Below, one piece after another: positions 48,232 to 58,718 of a DNA stretch of 64,000 nt. Origin of the DNA: Dehalococcoidia bacterium (GTDB lineage: Bacteria > Chloroflexota > Dehalococcoidia > SZUA-161). A model generated the notes under the pieces. The model ran no database searches. It was given only the letters and a program-made list of their open reading frames with translations, and was not told the origin of the DNA. A program made the translations under genes and the position numbers. Position 1 is the first letter of the stretch. The number at the start of each line of letters is the position of its first letter. The DNA lies in contig JACWAE010000058.1 in NCBI GenBank assembly GCA_014874385.1, positions 1 through 64,000 of the forward strand, in the 5' to 3' direction.

Positions 48232-48401
48232 TGTAATCTCACCTCCTTTCCACTATAGTTCAATGCCCCAAAATTATAAAATGAGACTATATTAGTGTCA
48301 AGTCTTGCTTGCGTGATAGCAATCACAATCCAACGGCTCTATGCCACTCAACACCCTCAAAGAGTATAGATTAGCATGGAAGCTACCAAAAAGATTGCCT
48401 A

Positions 48402-48611
48402 CTAACCTTTGACTAGATGGCTCTTGCCGATGCGGAAGATCTTGGTGCCACAAGCCGGGCAAATAGCCTGAGTTGCCGGCCTGCCATTCTTCATGATAAT
48501 GACCTTGGGATTTTTCATTTCTCTCTTGGTCCTGCACTTAACACAATAGGCTTGTATTGGTCCACCTCCTTTTGATTGCAAGCGATAAAGCATTCCCACC
48601 CACGATGTCAA
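48402..48611 (-). CDS. DUF5679-like zinc-ribbon protein
   Basis: AYCVKCRTKREMKNPKVIIMKNGRPATQAICPACGTKIFRIGK. Confidence 0.85.
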   Translation of the reverse strand: MTSWVGMLYRLQSKGGGPIQAYCVKCRTKREMKNPKVIIMKNGRPATQAICPACGTKIFRIGKSHLVKG

Positions 48612-48767
48612 CTGTTTATCACAGATTACAAGTAAAACTCGTTCTCGTATCCAATATAAAGGTCACGTGGCTATAACTCGCGCCAGCAACCATCACTATG
48701 GGGCTTCCCAGTCACACTCGTTTCTCCGTTAGATAGAAGACAAGGAGATTTCCCCTTCCTGCACTAT

Positions 48768-49232
48768 CTAAGCAGCTTTTAGTTCCGAAGTACAGTTAGG
48801 ACAGCGAGTGGCCTTAATCGATATCTTGGATATACAGTAAGGACAATCCTTGGTTGTCGGGGCTGCTGCTTCCTTGGGGGCTTCTGCCCGGCGGCGCATG
48901 TTCATGATTGCTCGTATCATCAGGAAAATCACGAAGGCTATTATCAGGAAGCTGAATACGGTGATAATAAAGAAACCATAATTCTCTGTTACAGCGCCGG
49001 CAGCTTGGGCTTCAGCAAGACTATAATACGGGGGCGCAGCCTGGGGGCCTTCTTTCAGGAGTACAAAGAGGTTGCTGAAATCAACTCTGCCCAGAGCCAG
49101 GCTTATGGGAGGCATGATTATATCTCTCACCAGTGATGTGACCACGGTGCCGAAGGCTACGCCGATTATGATGCCGACTGCCATGTCGATCACGTTGCCC
49201 CGCATGATGAACTCTTTAAAGTCCTTGAACAT
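48768..49232 (-). CDS. mscL: Large-conductance mechanosensitive channel MscL with C-terminal zinc ribbon
   Basis: MFKDFKEFIMRGNVIDMAVGIIIGVAFGTVVTSLVRDIIMPPISLALG...DCPYCISKISIKATRCPNCTSEL. Confidence 0.93.
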   Translation of the reverse strand: MFKDFKEFIMRGNVIDMAVGIIIGVAFGTVVTSLVRDIIMPPISLALGRVDFSNLFVLLKEGPQAAPPYYSLAEAQAAGAVTENYGFFIITVFSFLIIAFVIFLMIRAIMNMRRRAEAPKEAAAPTTKDCPYCISKISIKATRCPNCTSELKAA

Positions 49233-49456
49233 TTCCCCTCTCCTTTCCACCTGATTTATTTGACAATCCGTGATGTGGGGTAAGTACGTGGTAGACAGAG
49301 TTGGAGTCATTGGAATATGCTTCGTACGTGATTATATCATGTAAGTCAATGAACTAGTGAGCGTTCAGGTGCCGAAGGGGAGGCATAACGGTATGTTTTG
49401 GGAATCGGCTTATGTATATCGAAAAAGTATGGGGCAGGTCTTTGCAGGCCTCGCTG

Positions 49457-50308
49457 CTATGCAAACTCTTTGAGCAGCTTTTCTACCTGGGTGGGGTCGG
49501 TTTCTTGCCTGACTAATGGCTCTTTACTTAAGGCTGGCATTCGTTCCTCGAAGGTCGCTCTCGGCTTTCTATAGATAATACCGATCGGTATTTTGTCTTC
49601 CCACTCCTGAGCCTTCTCAAAAGCGGCCATCTTATTGGTCGGGTCGTAAGTCGACTCGTCCAGCTTGTAAACCCTTTCTCTATACCAGGCGTACGTATTC
49701 TTGTGGTTGAAGGTAACGCAGGGCTGCAAGATGTCAATAAGAGCAAAGCCCTTGTGTTGAATCCCGGCCTTGATCAGCCCTGCCAGGTGCTCCGAATCGC
49801 CGGCAAAACCCCTGGCTACGAAACTGCCTTCGTCGGCTATGGCCAGGGCTAAGGGATAAACTGGCGCTGACGCTCCCTGCGGAGTGGTCTTGGTGACGAA
49901 GCCTTGGTCGCTGGTAGGAGACGTCTGCCCTTTGGTAAGGCCATAGACCTGGTTATTATGTACCAGGTAGGTAACATCGTGATTGCGGCGCAGGGCATGG
50001 AGGAAATGGTTCCCGCCTTCCCCGTAGCCATCCCCATCGCCACCTATGGCGATAACCACAAGCTCCGGGTTGACTATCTTGGCGGCAGTTGCCGGTGGCA
50101 GAGTTCTGCCGTGAAGGACGTTTAGAACATTGCCTCTGGTGTAGTGAGGCAGCTTGCCTGCCTGGCCGATGCCTGAGACCATCAGGACTTTATATGGTTC
50201 TATGTCCAGCTCTACCAGGGCGCGCTTCACAGCTATCAGGATACCAAAGTTACCGCATCCCGGGCACCAGGCGCTGGGACCACCTGCATAGTCAGCTAAT
50301 TTCACCAT
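49457..50308 (-). CDS. 2-oxoacid:ferredoxin oxidoreductase subunit beta
   Basis: AWCPGCGNFGILIAVKRALVELDIEPYKVLMVSGIGQAGKLPHY...GGDGDGYGEGGNHFLHALRRN TPP motif. Confidence 0.93.
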   Translation of the reverse strand: MVKLADYAGGPSAWCPGCGNFGILIAVKRALVELDIEPYKVLMVSGIGQAGKLPHYTRGNVLNVLHGRTLPPATAAKIVNPELVVIAIGGDGDGYGEGGNHFLHALRRNHDVTYLVHNNQVYGLTKGQTSPTSDQGFVTKTTPQGASAPVYPLALAIADEGSFVARGFAGDSEHLAGLIKAGIQHKGFALIDILQPCVTFNHKNTYAWYRERVYKLDESTYDPTNKMAAFEKAQEWEDKIPIGIIYRKPRATFEERMPALSKEPLVRQETDPTQVEKLLKEFA

Positions 50309-50310
50309 CT

Positions 50311-52026
50311 CTAACGCACCTCCTGCTTGAGCTGCTTCAATATATGTGCCGGCGAAATAGGACGGCCGTCGAATTTGAGTATCTTGCCTGTCACCTGGTA
50401 CCCCGTCTCGGCGCGAAGCAGGTGGGCCAACTGAGCGGTGGCGTTGTTCTCAACTGCGATGATTTTTTTAGCTTCCTGCAGGTCTCGGGCTGTTGCCTCT
50501 ACAGGAAAAGGCCAAATTTCGCTGAGATGGACGAGGTTGATTGCCAGGCCGTCCTTCATCGCCAGGTCAACCGCTTCCCTCATAGCGCCGTAGGTGCTGC
50601 CCCAGCCTAACAGAGTTATCTCTGGTTGGGCTGCGCCGTAGACCCTCGGTTCGGCGATATCCTTCCTCAAGCCCTCCATCTTGCGCAGCCGCTTCAGCAT
50701 CTGGGCGGTCCTGGTCTCGGCGTCTTCAATCAAGTGCCCTTCTTCGTTATGCTCGTCGGAATCGGTCACTACCAGGGCTCCTCCTTCGAGAGGGATAGCC
50801 CTGGGCGATATGCCAGATTCGGTAATCTGGTGTCTCTTATATTCTCCCAGCTTGGCCAATTCTTCCCTGGAAAGCAGAAGACCTCTGTCTATGGTCACCT
50901 GGGAAAGGTCGAATTTGTCAGCCGTGGCGTAGGAGCTTGCCAGATACTGGTCAGTTATCAGAATTACGGGCGTTTGATACTTTTCTGCAAGGTTGAAGGC
51001 TTTGACAGTCAACCAGAAAGCATCCTCGACAGTGGCCGGTGCCAGCACAGCCCGGGGGAATTCTCCGTGCGAAGCGTGGATGGCAAACTCTAAGTCACCC
51101 TGCTCTGTCCTGGTGGGCAAACCGATAGCCGGCCCGGCGCGCTGTGCCAGCACTACTACAATGGGTGTCTCTGTCATCCCCGCCAGTCCCAAGCCCTCGA
51201 CCATGAGACAGAACCCGCCCCCCGAAGTAGCTGTCATGGAACGCACACCCGCGAACGAAGCACCTATAATCATATTTATCGCTGCTATCTCGTCTTCAGG
51301 TTGCACCACGACTATATCGAAGTCTTTACCCTTGCTTGCCAGATATTCCATAATGGAGGTAGCCGGGGTCATGGGATATGCCGCCATGAACTTGCAGCCG
51401 GCAGCCAGGGCCCCGAGTGCTATGGCTTCGTTGCCCGAGAGCAGCATTCTCCTGCCATCTCCAAGGGGAGTGAGGTTGTGGCTGAAGTCGTTCTTGAAAT
51501 TGGCCTTGGCATAATCATAACCTGCCGTAACCGCAGCAACATTTTCTTTCCCCACGTCTCCGGCACCAAAATATTCTAAGATGACATTGCTCAAAATTTG
51601 TTTGTCATAGCTTGCTAAAGCGAGAGCTGCCCCCAGCGCCACGGTGTTTATCATGAGCTTGTTTTTACCGCTTTCCAGCGCTATCCGCTCTAAAGGCACC
51701 GAGAAGAGGCTGCTACTTCTCCCTGTATTCTTGACCTTATCTCCGTCGAAGATTATGATCCCCCGGTCTGTCATTTCCTTCTGATGCAAATCTATGCTTT
51801 CCTTGTCCAGCGCTATCAGTACATCCACCAGCTCGGAAATAACTCTGGCCTCAGCATCATTGGCCCTGACACGAAAAAAGCTATGGCCGCCTCTAACACG
51901 TGATTCATAGTCCTGGTCGGCGAAGACGTGATAACCGCCCCGGGCCAGAACCTTACCCAGAACATGGCCTGCAGACTGAACTCCCTGCCCTGCCTCACCG
52001 CCGATCATGAAATTAATGTTCACCAT
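50311..52026 (-). CDS. 2-oxoacid:acceptor oxidoreductase subunit alpha (gamma-alpha fused)
   Basis: FMIGGEAGQGVQSAGHVLGKVLARGGYHVF; LSGNEAIALGALAAGCKFMAAYPMTPATSIMEYLA; QPEDEIAAINMIIGASFAGVRSMTATSGGGFCLM. Confidence 0.93.
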   Translation of the reverse strand: MVNINFMIGGEAGQGVQSAGHVLGKVLARGGYHVFADQDYESRVRGGHSFFRVRANDAEARVISELVDVLIALDKESIDLHQKEMTDRGIIIFDGDKVKNTGRSSSLFSVPLERIALESGKNKLMINTVALGAALALASYDKQILSNVILEYFGAGDVGKENVAAVTAGYDYAKANFKNDFSHNLTPLGDGRRMLLSGNEAIALGALAAGCKFMAAYPMTPATSIMEYLASKGKDFDIVVVQPEDEIAAINMIIGASFAGVRSMTATSGGGFCLMVEGLGLAGMTETPIVVVLAQRAGPAIGLPTRTEQGDLEFAIHASHGEFPRAVLAPATVEDAFWLTVKAFNLAEKYQTPVILITDQYLASSYATADKFDLSQVTIDRGLLLSREELAKLGEYKRHQITESGISPRAIPLEGGALVVTDSDEHNEEGHLIEDAETRTAQMLKRLRKMEGLRKDIAEPRVYGAAQPEITLLGWGSTYGAMREAVDLAMKDGLAINLVHLSEIWPFPVEATARDLQEAKKIIAVENNATAQLAHLLRAETGYQVTGKILKFDGRPISPAHILKQLKQEVR

Positions 52027-52030
52027 AATT

Positions 52031-53533
52031 TCACCTTTCTGTAATTCTTAGCAACCGACTATAGAGAGCAGGTGGCCTGCATCTCCATCCTCTTTCCCAA
52101 CTGGGGCTTGTATGGCTGAGACACTCTATTGTGCCGATTTTACCTGCTTCTATCTCTAACGGCCTCTGCTCGATAGGCTCTTTGGATTCAGGACGTGGGG
52201 GTGGGCGGTGTCCGACCAATACCCTCTGGATACGTGCCTGGCTCTCCAGCTTGCTGATGAGGTTCTCCGCAGCCGCTTCCCAGGTGAAATAGGCAGCAGT
52301 GCGCCGGGCCTCGTTTCTTATCCTGATTCCTTCCTCAGGGTATTCCTGAAGGTGCGCGAGATAGCCTTCTATCTCCCCGGGGTCGGAGGTCTCCAGGACG
52401 AAGGCATTGTGGTACGGGATGGCATAGTCCTCGCCGGTGCTGCCGGTGAAGGCAATGCCTCCGGCTGCCATAGTCTCCAGCCCGACTATGCCGAAGGGCT
52501 CATGACCGCTGTTTGCCAGGACTGCATCCGAGGCCCGGTAGATGATGCGCAGGAAGTCCTGGGGCAGGTGGAACTTGATATCGATTACATCCGCCTGGCA
52601 ATTGTCGTGCAAGGTATGGAAGTATGACTCATTGTTGTTATCAGTTGTCCTTGCCTCAGACACAGAGAGACCCAGTGACTTAGCCCTGCCCAGCACCTCC
52701 ATACCGTGGGGTTCGAGGCCTCCCCTGGCCAGGAGCACTGCCCTCATGCCTCGCTGCTTTAACCTGGCTACAGACTCCACAGCCATGTGCCAGCGTTTGT
52801 CAGGGTCCCATCTGGCTACCTTGGCCAGGACCGTGCCGTCTTCGATGGATAAACATTGCCTTAGCTGCTGGACTTTGTCCTCCTCCACAGGCTGGAGCAA
52901 TCTCTTGGGGATACCGTTGGGGATGACCAGTGGGTTCAAGCCCATGCCCCACATGATGTGCTTCATATAGCGGCTGACTGTGGTGATGGTCGCAGCATAG
53001 TTCAGCCGCCCCCAGTCGATGCGGTTGAATGACATAGTATTATTAGCGTTCCAGAATAATATCGCTTTATCCCTCAGGCCGCGTTGATGGAGGAGGTCAC
53101 TGATGCGGCACATCGCCTCGGTGGTCTGCCACTCCTCGCCCACGATAGCTACCAGCTTGCCCTGGGATATTGCCGGTGCTGCGACATGTTCCACTATATA
53201 TGCAGGAAGAGACCGGTTGAAGTCGTTGAGCTTGCCCTCCTCCCCGTCGTAGACGCCGTTAGGGTGATACTGGCTTATCCACTGGCACCAGCGGTGCAGC
53301 ACCAATCTGTCGCCCTGGCATACTTCCTCCCCGGGGAGCTTGGGATCGCCGATGAAGAAGACATGGACAGGGAAGCCCATGTCTGCCAGTGTCTCAGATA
53401 GATTTGTCACCCTGACACCCAGCCCGCCAGCCAGGGAGTAGGGGTCCCTGCCTTCAAAGGATATGACTATAAATACAGTGTTTCCCGGCGTGATATTTCC
53501 CGCTTTCATCTCTATTCTCCCTACCCAGTACAA
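52031..53533 (-). CDS. Glycosyltransferase (GT4-like)
   Basis: FEGRDPYSLAGGLGVRVTNLSETLADMGFPVHVFFIG...NSGHEPFGIVGLETMAAGGIAFTGSTGEDYA. Confidence 0.88.
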   Translation of the reverse strand: MYWVGRIEMKAGNITPGNTVFIVISFEGRDPYSLAGGLGVRVTNLSETLADMGFPVHVFFIGDPKLPGEEVCQGDRLVLHRWCQWISQYHPNGVYDGEEGKLNDFNRSLPAYIVEHVAAPAISQGKLVAIVGEEWQTTEAMCRISDLLHQRGLRDKAILFWNANNTMSFNRIDWGRLNYAATITTVSRYMKHIMWGMGLNPLVIPNGIPKRLLQPVEEDKVQQLRQCLSIEDGTVLAKVARWDPDKRWHMAVESVARLKQRGMRAVLLARGGLEPHGMEVLGRAKSLGLSVSEARTTDNNNESYFHTLHDNCQADVIDIKFHLPQDFLRIIYRASDAVLANSGHEPFGIVGLETMAAGGIAFTGSTGEDYAIPYHNAFVLETSDPGEIEGYLAHLQEYPEEGIRIRNEARRTAAYFTWEAAAENLISKLESQARIQRVLVGHRPPPRPESKEPIEQRPLEIEAGKIGTIECLSHTSPSWERGWRCRPPALYSRLLRITER

Positions 53534-53653
53534 AACTCAATAGAAAACTTCCTACGTTGTCGAGTGACATTAAGAAGTTCACAAACGCTTTTCAGTACCG
53601 ATGCCCCAAGTATTCAGGCGAAATTTCGGAGCTGGGGTGTCCCTGATCCCAGG

Positions 53654-53686
53654 CCTGTGGGGGCGTTACCGTAATGCCCCCACAGG
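53654..53686. terminator. Strong hairpin, terminator-like
   Basis: CCTGTGGGGGCGTTACCGTAATGCCCCCACAGG. Confidence 0.6.
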
Positions 53687-53721
53687 CACTCCGCCCCCCC
53701 ACCACCGAAGCCTAATCGCTT

Positions 53722-54243
53722 TTAATTTCTTAGAGCATCAATTATTGCTTTATTGAACCTAGGCAGGTCGGACGGCTTACGCGAGGTAATTAAATTCCCA
53801 TCCTGTACTACCGGTTCGTCAACCCAGTTTGCGCCGGCGTTCTTCAAGTCTATCGCCACTGAAGGCCAGGAGGTAACACGGCGTCCTCTGACGATGCCGG
53901 CTGAGATAAGCATCTGAGGCCCGTGGCAAACAGCCGCTACCAGCTTGCCCTGATCGAATGCCGCTTTCACCAAATCTATCATGGGCTGGTGCAGGCGCAT
54001 TTTGTCAGGAGCATAACCACCGGGGATGATGATGGCATCGAAATCCTTTACGTTGACTTTGTCGGCAGTAGTATCCGCCTTGATTTTTGCCTTACCCCTT
54101 TTCCCCCTGTAGGTCTCATGTGACCCGCTCCCTACAATGGTAACTCTGGCACCGACATCCTTCATTGCCCTCAGAGGTTCAACAAGCTCGGAATCCTCGA
54201 AGTCTTCTTCAGCCAGAATAGCTATGCGTTTTCCTTGAAGCAT
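53722..54243 (-). CDS. DJ-1/PfpI family protein (type 1 glutamine amidotransferase-like)
   Basis: KRIAILAEEDFEDSELVEPLRAMKDVGARVTIVG...LVAAVCHGPQMLISAGIVRGRRVTSWPS. Confidence 0.95.
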   Translation of the reverse strand: MLQGKRIAILAEEDFEDSELVEPLRAMKDVGARVTIVGSGSHETYRGKRGKAKIKADTTADKVNVKDFDAIIIPGGYAPDKMRLHQPMIDLVKAAFDQGKLVAAVCHGPQMLISAGIVRGRRVTSWPSVAIDLKNAGANWVDEPVVQDGNLITSRKPSDLPRFNKAIIDALRN

Positions 54244-54382
54244 TTCTCGGTCTCCTAGTAAATAAGATTAAGTGCATATAGTCTGTGTGGGTGAGATTAA
54301 CAATCTTGCTCACCGCAGACTCACCTTCTCTAAGGTGGATACATCTCGCCTTGGTTATAATTGGTGAATTTTTATATTAGTT

Positions 54383-54447
54383 ATGATAGCGAGTTGGTGA
54401 TGAAGAAGTCATAAAATGGGGACAAAAAAGATTAAATAATTATCACA
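54383..54447 (-). promoter_or_regulatory. Copy D of 5-copy promoter/operator module
   Basis: Minus strand TGTGATAATTATTTAATCTTTTTTGTCCCCATTTTATGACTTCTTCATCACCAACTCGCTATCAT, upstream of the PfpI gene. Confidence 0.75.
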
Positions 54448-54521
54448 TTTTGGGACGTTGTCCCTAGCTTGCACTTGGAACGTGATTTGAGGCTGGTGTT
54501 AAAGGGGTCGATTGATTCTGT

Positions 54522-55283
54522 TCAAGAGGGATTCCTGTTCATGATATAGCCCGCTTTGGGGACTGTGGAAATCAGTTGAGGATTGTCGGGATTTTTTTCC
54601 AACTTTGATCTCAGCCGACTGATCCATGTTCTGAGGAGTTGAACATCGTCACGGTACTCTGGCCCCCATACCAGGGAGAGGAGTTCCTCATAAGGCATCA
54701 GCCGGCCCATATTCTGGGCGAGCTCACTCAGCAAGAGCCACTCTATACGGGTCAGGTATTTTTCTTCCTTGCCGAGCTTAACTCTACGCGCTTTGAAGTC
54801 GATGGTTAGATTACCTAGAGATAGCAACTCTGTGGTTTTATGTCTTTCGCCAGGTTTAATCCGACGCTTCACCGCCTCTATTCTGGCTACCAGCTCATCA
54901 GGGTTAAAAGGCTTCGGCAAATAATCGTCGGCACCCAGGCCAAGGCCTCTTATTTTGTCAATATCAGCCCCTTTGGCGCTAAGGATGATAACCGGCGTTG
55001 ACGAAAAGCTGTGCAGCCTTTTGAGTGTCTCAAAGCCGTCCATCTTGGGCATGAGGATGTCAAGCAATATCAGGTCGGGGTCTTGGGCCTGGGCCTGCTC
55101 CAGGGCCTCGGCACCATCGTTAGCTGTCAACACTTCATACCCGGAAGCTTTAAGTTTGGAATTAAGAAAATTAAGGATGCGCTTTTCATCGTCGACTACC
55201 AGTATGCGAAATTGCCTCATAGCAGTTTCTCCAGATGCGCTATTATAGTCTCCAATGATACCGCTATCTTCGACGATTGTCAA
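54522..55283 (-). CDS. OmpR-family response regulator
   Basis: RILVVDDEKRILNFLNSKLKASGYEVLTANDGAEALEQA...winged-helix C-terminus LTRIEWLLLSELAQNMGRLMPYEELLSLVWGPEYRDDVQLLRTWISRLRSKLE. Confidence 0.93.
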   Translation of the reverse strand: MTIVEDSGIIGDYNSASGETAMRQFRILVVDDEKRILNFLNSKLKASGYEVLTANDGAEALEQAQAQDPDLILLDILMPKMDGFETLKRLHSFSSTPVIILSAKGADIDKIRGLGLGADDYLPKPFNPDELVARIEAVKRRIKPGERHKTTELLSLGNLTIDFKARRVKLGKEEKYLTRIEWLLLSELAQNMGRLMPYEELLSLVWGPEYRDDVQLLRTWISRLRSKLEKNPDNPQLISTVPKAGYIMNRNPS

Positions 55284-55361
55284 AGGTCTTGTTCTAGAGG
55301 TTGTCGGTGGTCTTGACGGTTGAATGCTGTGAGCTTATCATCCTGCTAGGAGCGATTAGGT

Positions 55362-57626
55362 ATGAGCGTCATCTCGCGGTTGACCATGCAAATGAATAAA
55401 CGCCCATACGTGACTATCCTGCTGGGTACGCTGGCCTTACTCGGGCTATACCTGACTAGCCGTTATAGCTATCTGCTTTTCCACAGCCTTGCTGAGATAT
55501 TTGCCGTCGTTGTAGCATTCGGCATCTTTGTGCTTACCTGGAACACGCGCCGATTTATCGATAACAGCTATATTCTGTTCCTGGGCATTGCCTACCTATT
55601 CATCGGCGCCATAGACCTGGTTCACACACTGGCATACCAGGGGATGGGAGTATTTCCGGGATATGGCAGCAATCCGTCTACTCAACTCTGGATTGCCGCC
55701 CGTTATGTCCAAAGCGTCTCTTTCCTGGTTGCGCCCTTGCTTATCGGCCGAAAGCTGAGACCTCCCTATGTATTTCTTGGCTTCATTGTGGTCACTACCC
55801 TTTTGTTCATGTCCATTTTCTATTGGGACAATTTCCCCGTTTGCTACGTGAATGGGGTGGGGTTGACCCCGTTCAAGAAAATAAGCGAGTATGTCATTTC
55901 CTTCATCTTCCTGGCGTCGATCTTTCTGCTGTATCGAAGACGTAGAGATTTCGACACGAGCGTATTTCGATTTCTGGCCGCCTCTATAGGCGTGGCCATA
56001 TTTTCTGAGCTGGCGTTCACGCTTTACACAGAACCGTACACCACACCCAATATGATCGGGCATCTCCTCAAGATTGTCTCAGTTTATCTCATGTACAGGG
56101 CCATCATATGGACGGGACTGGCAAAGCCTTACAATCTCGTATTTAGAAACTTGAAACAAAGCGAGGAAGCATTGCGGGAGTCGGAGCAGCATTACTCTGC
56201 ACTGGTACGCAATCTTGCTGATGCGGTTTTTGAGATTAAGGAGGGGGTGATAACCTGGTGCAATGACAGAGTCGAGCGAATATACGGCTATACGAAGGAT
56301 GAATTGATAGGCAAGGATGCAAGTTTTTTCTATCACACCGGCATCAGCCCCTCGGAATTTACGAAACTGGTTACCCAGGCATTAAAGGAGAGAGGACTCT
56401 TTCAGGGTTCAGCCAAGGTCAAAAGGAAAGATGACAGCGTAATAGATGTCGAATACTCTATCACTCAGATACCCGATAAACATCCCTTCGAGGTGGTTGT
56501 GGTCGCCCGGGATATAACCGAGCGCAAGCGGATTGAGGAGGCATTGCGGCAATCGGAAGCAAACTATCGTATGCTGGTGGAATCCTCCCCTGACGGGGTT
56601 ATTTCCGTAGATAATAAAGTGCGTATCATTGATTGCAATGAAGAGATATGTCGGTTGCTCGGTTATCCCAGAGAAGAGCTTAAGGGGAAGGACTTCCGAG
56701 AGCTGCTGGCAAGCGCGCTGCCAGACAAGCTTTCGTTCTACTATGATCAGCTCACCCAAAAGGGACTCGTTGAGACCGAATTTGAGTTTCTGGCTCATGG
56801 TGGCCGGACAATACCGGTATGGGCCAAGATTGTGGGGACCTATGATATAAATGGGCGTTTAAGCCAGGCTCTGGTTTATATTCGGGATATTGCCGAGCGC
56901 CAGAAACTCGATCAGTTGAAGGATGAGTTTATCGGCTTGGTCTCTCATGAGCTGCGCAGCCCCCTAACAGTGATCATGGGAGCTGTAAACACAGCTTTGA
57001 CCGAAGAAGGGCGTCTCTCTCGAGATGAGGTGCGCCAATTGCTGCAGGATGCATCCTGGGAAGCAGAATCGCTATCTTATCTATTGGGGAACCTTCTCGA
57101 GCTCTCCAGGGCGCAGGCCGACCGTCTCTTTCTCAGTAGAGAGCCGGTCAATGTCAAGAATGTAGTTAAAGACGCGGTCGAAAAGATAAAGCGGCAATAT
57201 TCGAATCACAGCTTCGAGACTGACCTACCCAGGGCCCTTCCTCCAGTTCATGCCGACGAGTTGAGGCTGGAACGTATCTTGCACAATCTCTTAGAGAACG
57301 CAGTCAAGTATTCGCCCGATGGTGGTAAGATAAGAGTCTCCGCTCGCTTGGAAGACAAACACGTGCTTATCGGGGTCAGCGATGAGGGTATAGGCATTTC
57401 TCTTCACGACCAGGCCAAACTGTTTAGTCCTTTCGAGCGCCTGGCCGCCCAGAGGCTTGACGGAGTTAAGGGTATTGGGTTGGGGCTCGTGGTGTGTCGC
57501 AGGCTTGTGGAAGCTCATGGCGGCCGCATCTGGGTAGAGTCGGAACCCGGCCGAGGTTCTACTTTTTACTTCACCCTGCCTCTGAAGGGCGGGGAGCACC
57601 CTGTCGAAGCAGATCCAAAATCTTGA
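55362..57626 (+). CDS. MASE3-PAS-PAS sensor histidine kinase
   Basis: Multi-TM MASE3-like N-terminus, two PAS domains, FIGLVSHELRSPLTVIMGAVN H-box, HATPase GVKGIGLGLVVCRRLVEAHGGRIWVESEPGRGSTFYFTLP. Confidence 0.95.
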   Translation: MSVISRLTMQMNKRPYVTILLGTLALLGLYLTSRYSYLLFHSLAEIFAVVVAFGIFVLTWNTRRFIDNSYILFLGIAYLFIGAIDLVHTLAYQGMGVFPGYGSNPSTQLWIAARYVQSVSFLVAPLLIGRKLRPPYVFLGFIVVTTLLFMSIFYWDNFPVCYVNGVGLTPFKKISEYVISFIFLASIFLLYRRRRDFDTSVFRFLAASIGVAIFSELAFTLYTEPYTTPNMIGHLLKIVSVYLMYRAIIWTGLAKPYNLVFRNLKQSEEALRESEQHYSALVRNLADAVFEIKEGVITWCNDRVERIYGYTKDELIGKDASFFYHTGISPSEFTKLVTQALKERGLFQGSAKVKRKDDSVIDVEYSITQIPDKHPFEVVVVARDITERKRIEEALRQSEANYRMLVESSPDGVISVDNKVRIIDCNEEICRLLGYPREELKGKDFRELLASALPDKLSFYYDQLTQKGLVETEFEFLAHGGRTIPVWAKIVGTYDINGRLSQALVYIRDIAERQKLDQLKDEFIGLVSHELRSPLTVIMGAVNTALTEEGRLSRDEVRQLLQDASWEAESLSYLLGNLLELSRAQADRLFLSREPVNVKNVVKDAVEKIKRQYSNHSFETDLPRALPPVHADELRLERILHNLLENAVKYSPDGGKIRVSARLEDKHVLIGVSDEGIGISLHDQAKLFSPFERLAAQRLDGVKGIGLGLVVCRRLVEAHGGRIWVESEPGRGSTFYFTLPLKGGEHPVEADPKS

Positions 57627-57665
57627 ACAGATTCAAATTAACCGGTTGCGAAAAGGTATATTGAT

Positions 57666-58346
57666 TTGCGAAACACCGGCAAGGCTGAGGTTATAAAACA
57701 ATCGTTTATTTTTTTCGGATTGGGTAACGATGAGCTTGCCGAGCTGGCTAATCTTGCCATAGAGCGCAGCTTCACGGCGGGCGAGTTCATCTTCTGGGAA
57801 GGGGATGCCCCTGACTGGTTCTACATTGTCGCTGAAGGGCAGGTAAAGGCTCTGAAGCATTCCTCGTCGGGTAAAGAGTTCATCATAGCCTTCTTCGGCC
57901 CCGGCGAGATTTTCGGCGAGGTCGCTGTTTTCGAGAACAAACCCTATCCGGCTTCGGCCCAAGCTCTAAATGAGACCAGAGTTTTAGGAATCAAGGGGAA
58001 GGACTTCCTGTCTTTTCTCGCTGGCCATCCTCAGGTAGCCCTGAGGATTATCAATATACTGGGAGGACGGCTCAGGGAGGCTCAGAGCCGCCTCAGGGAC
58101 TTTGCAGGCGAGAGAGTAGAGCAGCGCCTGGCCCGGACGCTGCTCATGCTTTCCTCGAAGCTCGGCCCCACGCTCCCCTTCACCCGCCAGGAGATCGCTG
58201 ATATGGCGGGAACCACCACGGAGACAGCCATTAGGTTTATGAGCCGCCTCAAGGACGGTGGAATCATCCGTTCCGTCCGAGGCAAGACTATAATCCTTGA
58301 TGAGACCAAGCTCAGATTATTGAGCGAAGGGCCACCGCAGGTATAG
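57666..58346 (+). CDS. Crp/Fnr-family transcriptional regulator
   Basis: cNMP-binding-like domain (GEFIFWEGDAPDWFYIVAEGQVKALKHSSSGKEFIIAFFGPGEIFGEVAVFENKPYPASAQAL) plus HTH FTRQEIADMAGTTTETAIRFMSRLKDGGII. Confidence 0.95.
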   Translation: MRNTGKAEVIKQSFIFFGLGNDELAELANLAIERSFTAGEFIFWEGDAPDWFYIVAEGQVKALKHSSSGKEFIIAFFGPGEIFGEVAVFENKPYPASAQALNETRVLGIKGKDFLSFLAGHPQVALRIINILGGRLREAQSRLRDFAGERVEQRLARTLLMLSSKLGPTLPFTRQEIADMAGTTTETAIRFMSRLKDGGIIRSVRGKTIILDETKLRLLSEGPPQV

Positions 58347-58369
58347 GTCGTCAAAATCCCCTCCTTTAT

Positions 58370-58411
58370 ATGATTTAAATCATAGTATATCCTCTTCCCT
58401 GGCTTTATCAT
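58370..58411 (+). promoter_or_regulatory. Fnr/Dnr-type palindrome plus -10 box (class II spacing)
   Basis: ATGATTTAAATCAT (58370-58383), centre 29.5 bp upstream of TATCAT (58406-58411). Confidence 0.75.
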
Positions 58412-58462
58412 GGTCTTGCAAGGTGAAACATACCGGCAGGTGCCGATTGAGGAGGTGTTGAG

Positions 58463-58705
58463 ATGACGGTCAGATGTCCCGGACAAGACTTCAGATGGCT
58501 TAAGGTGGAACTGTACAAATGCCCTAACTGCGGCGCTGAGGAGGAGATTTTCTCCAATGAGACCAGGGTGAAGTGCCATGAGTGCGGCGAGTGGATTTAC
58601 AAAGAGAAATTGCCCTCCTGTATAGACTGGTGTGCCTCAGCGCGTCAGTGCCTGGGTGAGGAGAGATGGAAGCAGATGAAGGGCTGCGAGCAATCCGAAA
58701 AGTGA
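58463..58705 (+). CDS. Small Cys-rich zinc-ribbon protein
   Basis: LYKCPNCGAEEEIFSNETRVKCHECGEWIYKEKLPSCIDWCASARQCLGEERW. Confidence 0.8.
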   Translation: MTVRCPGQDFRWLKVELYKCPNCGAEEEIFSNETRVKCHECGEWIYKEKLPSCIDWCASARQCLGEERWKQMKGCEQSEK

Positions 58706-58718
58706 GGAGGTAACGACT

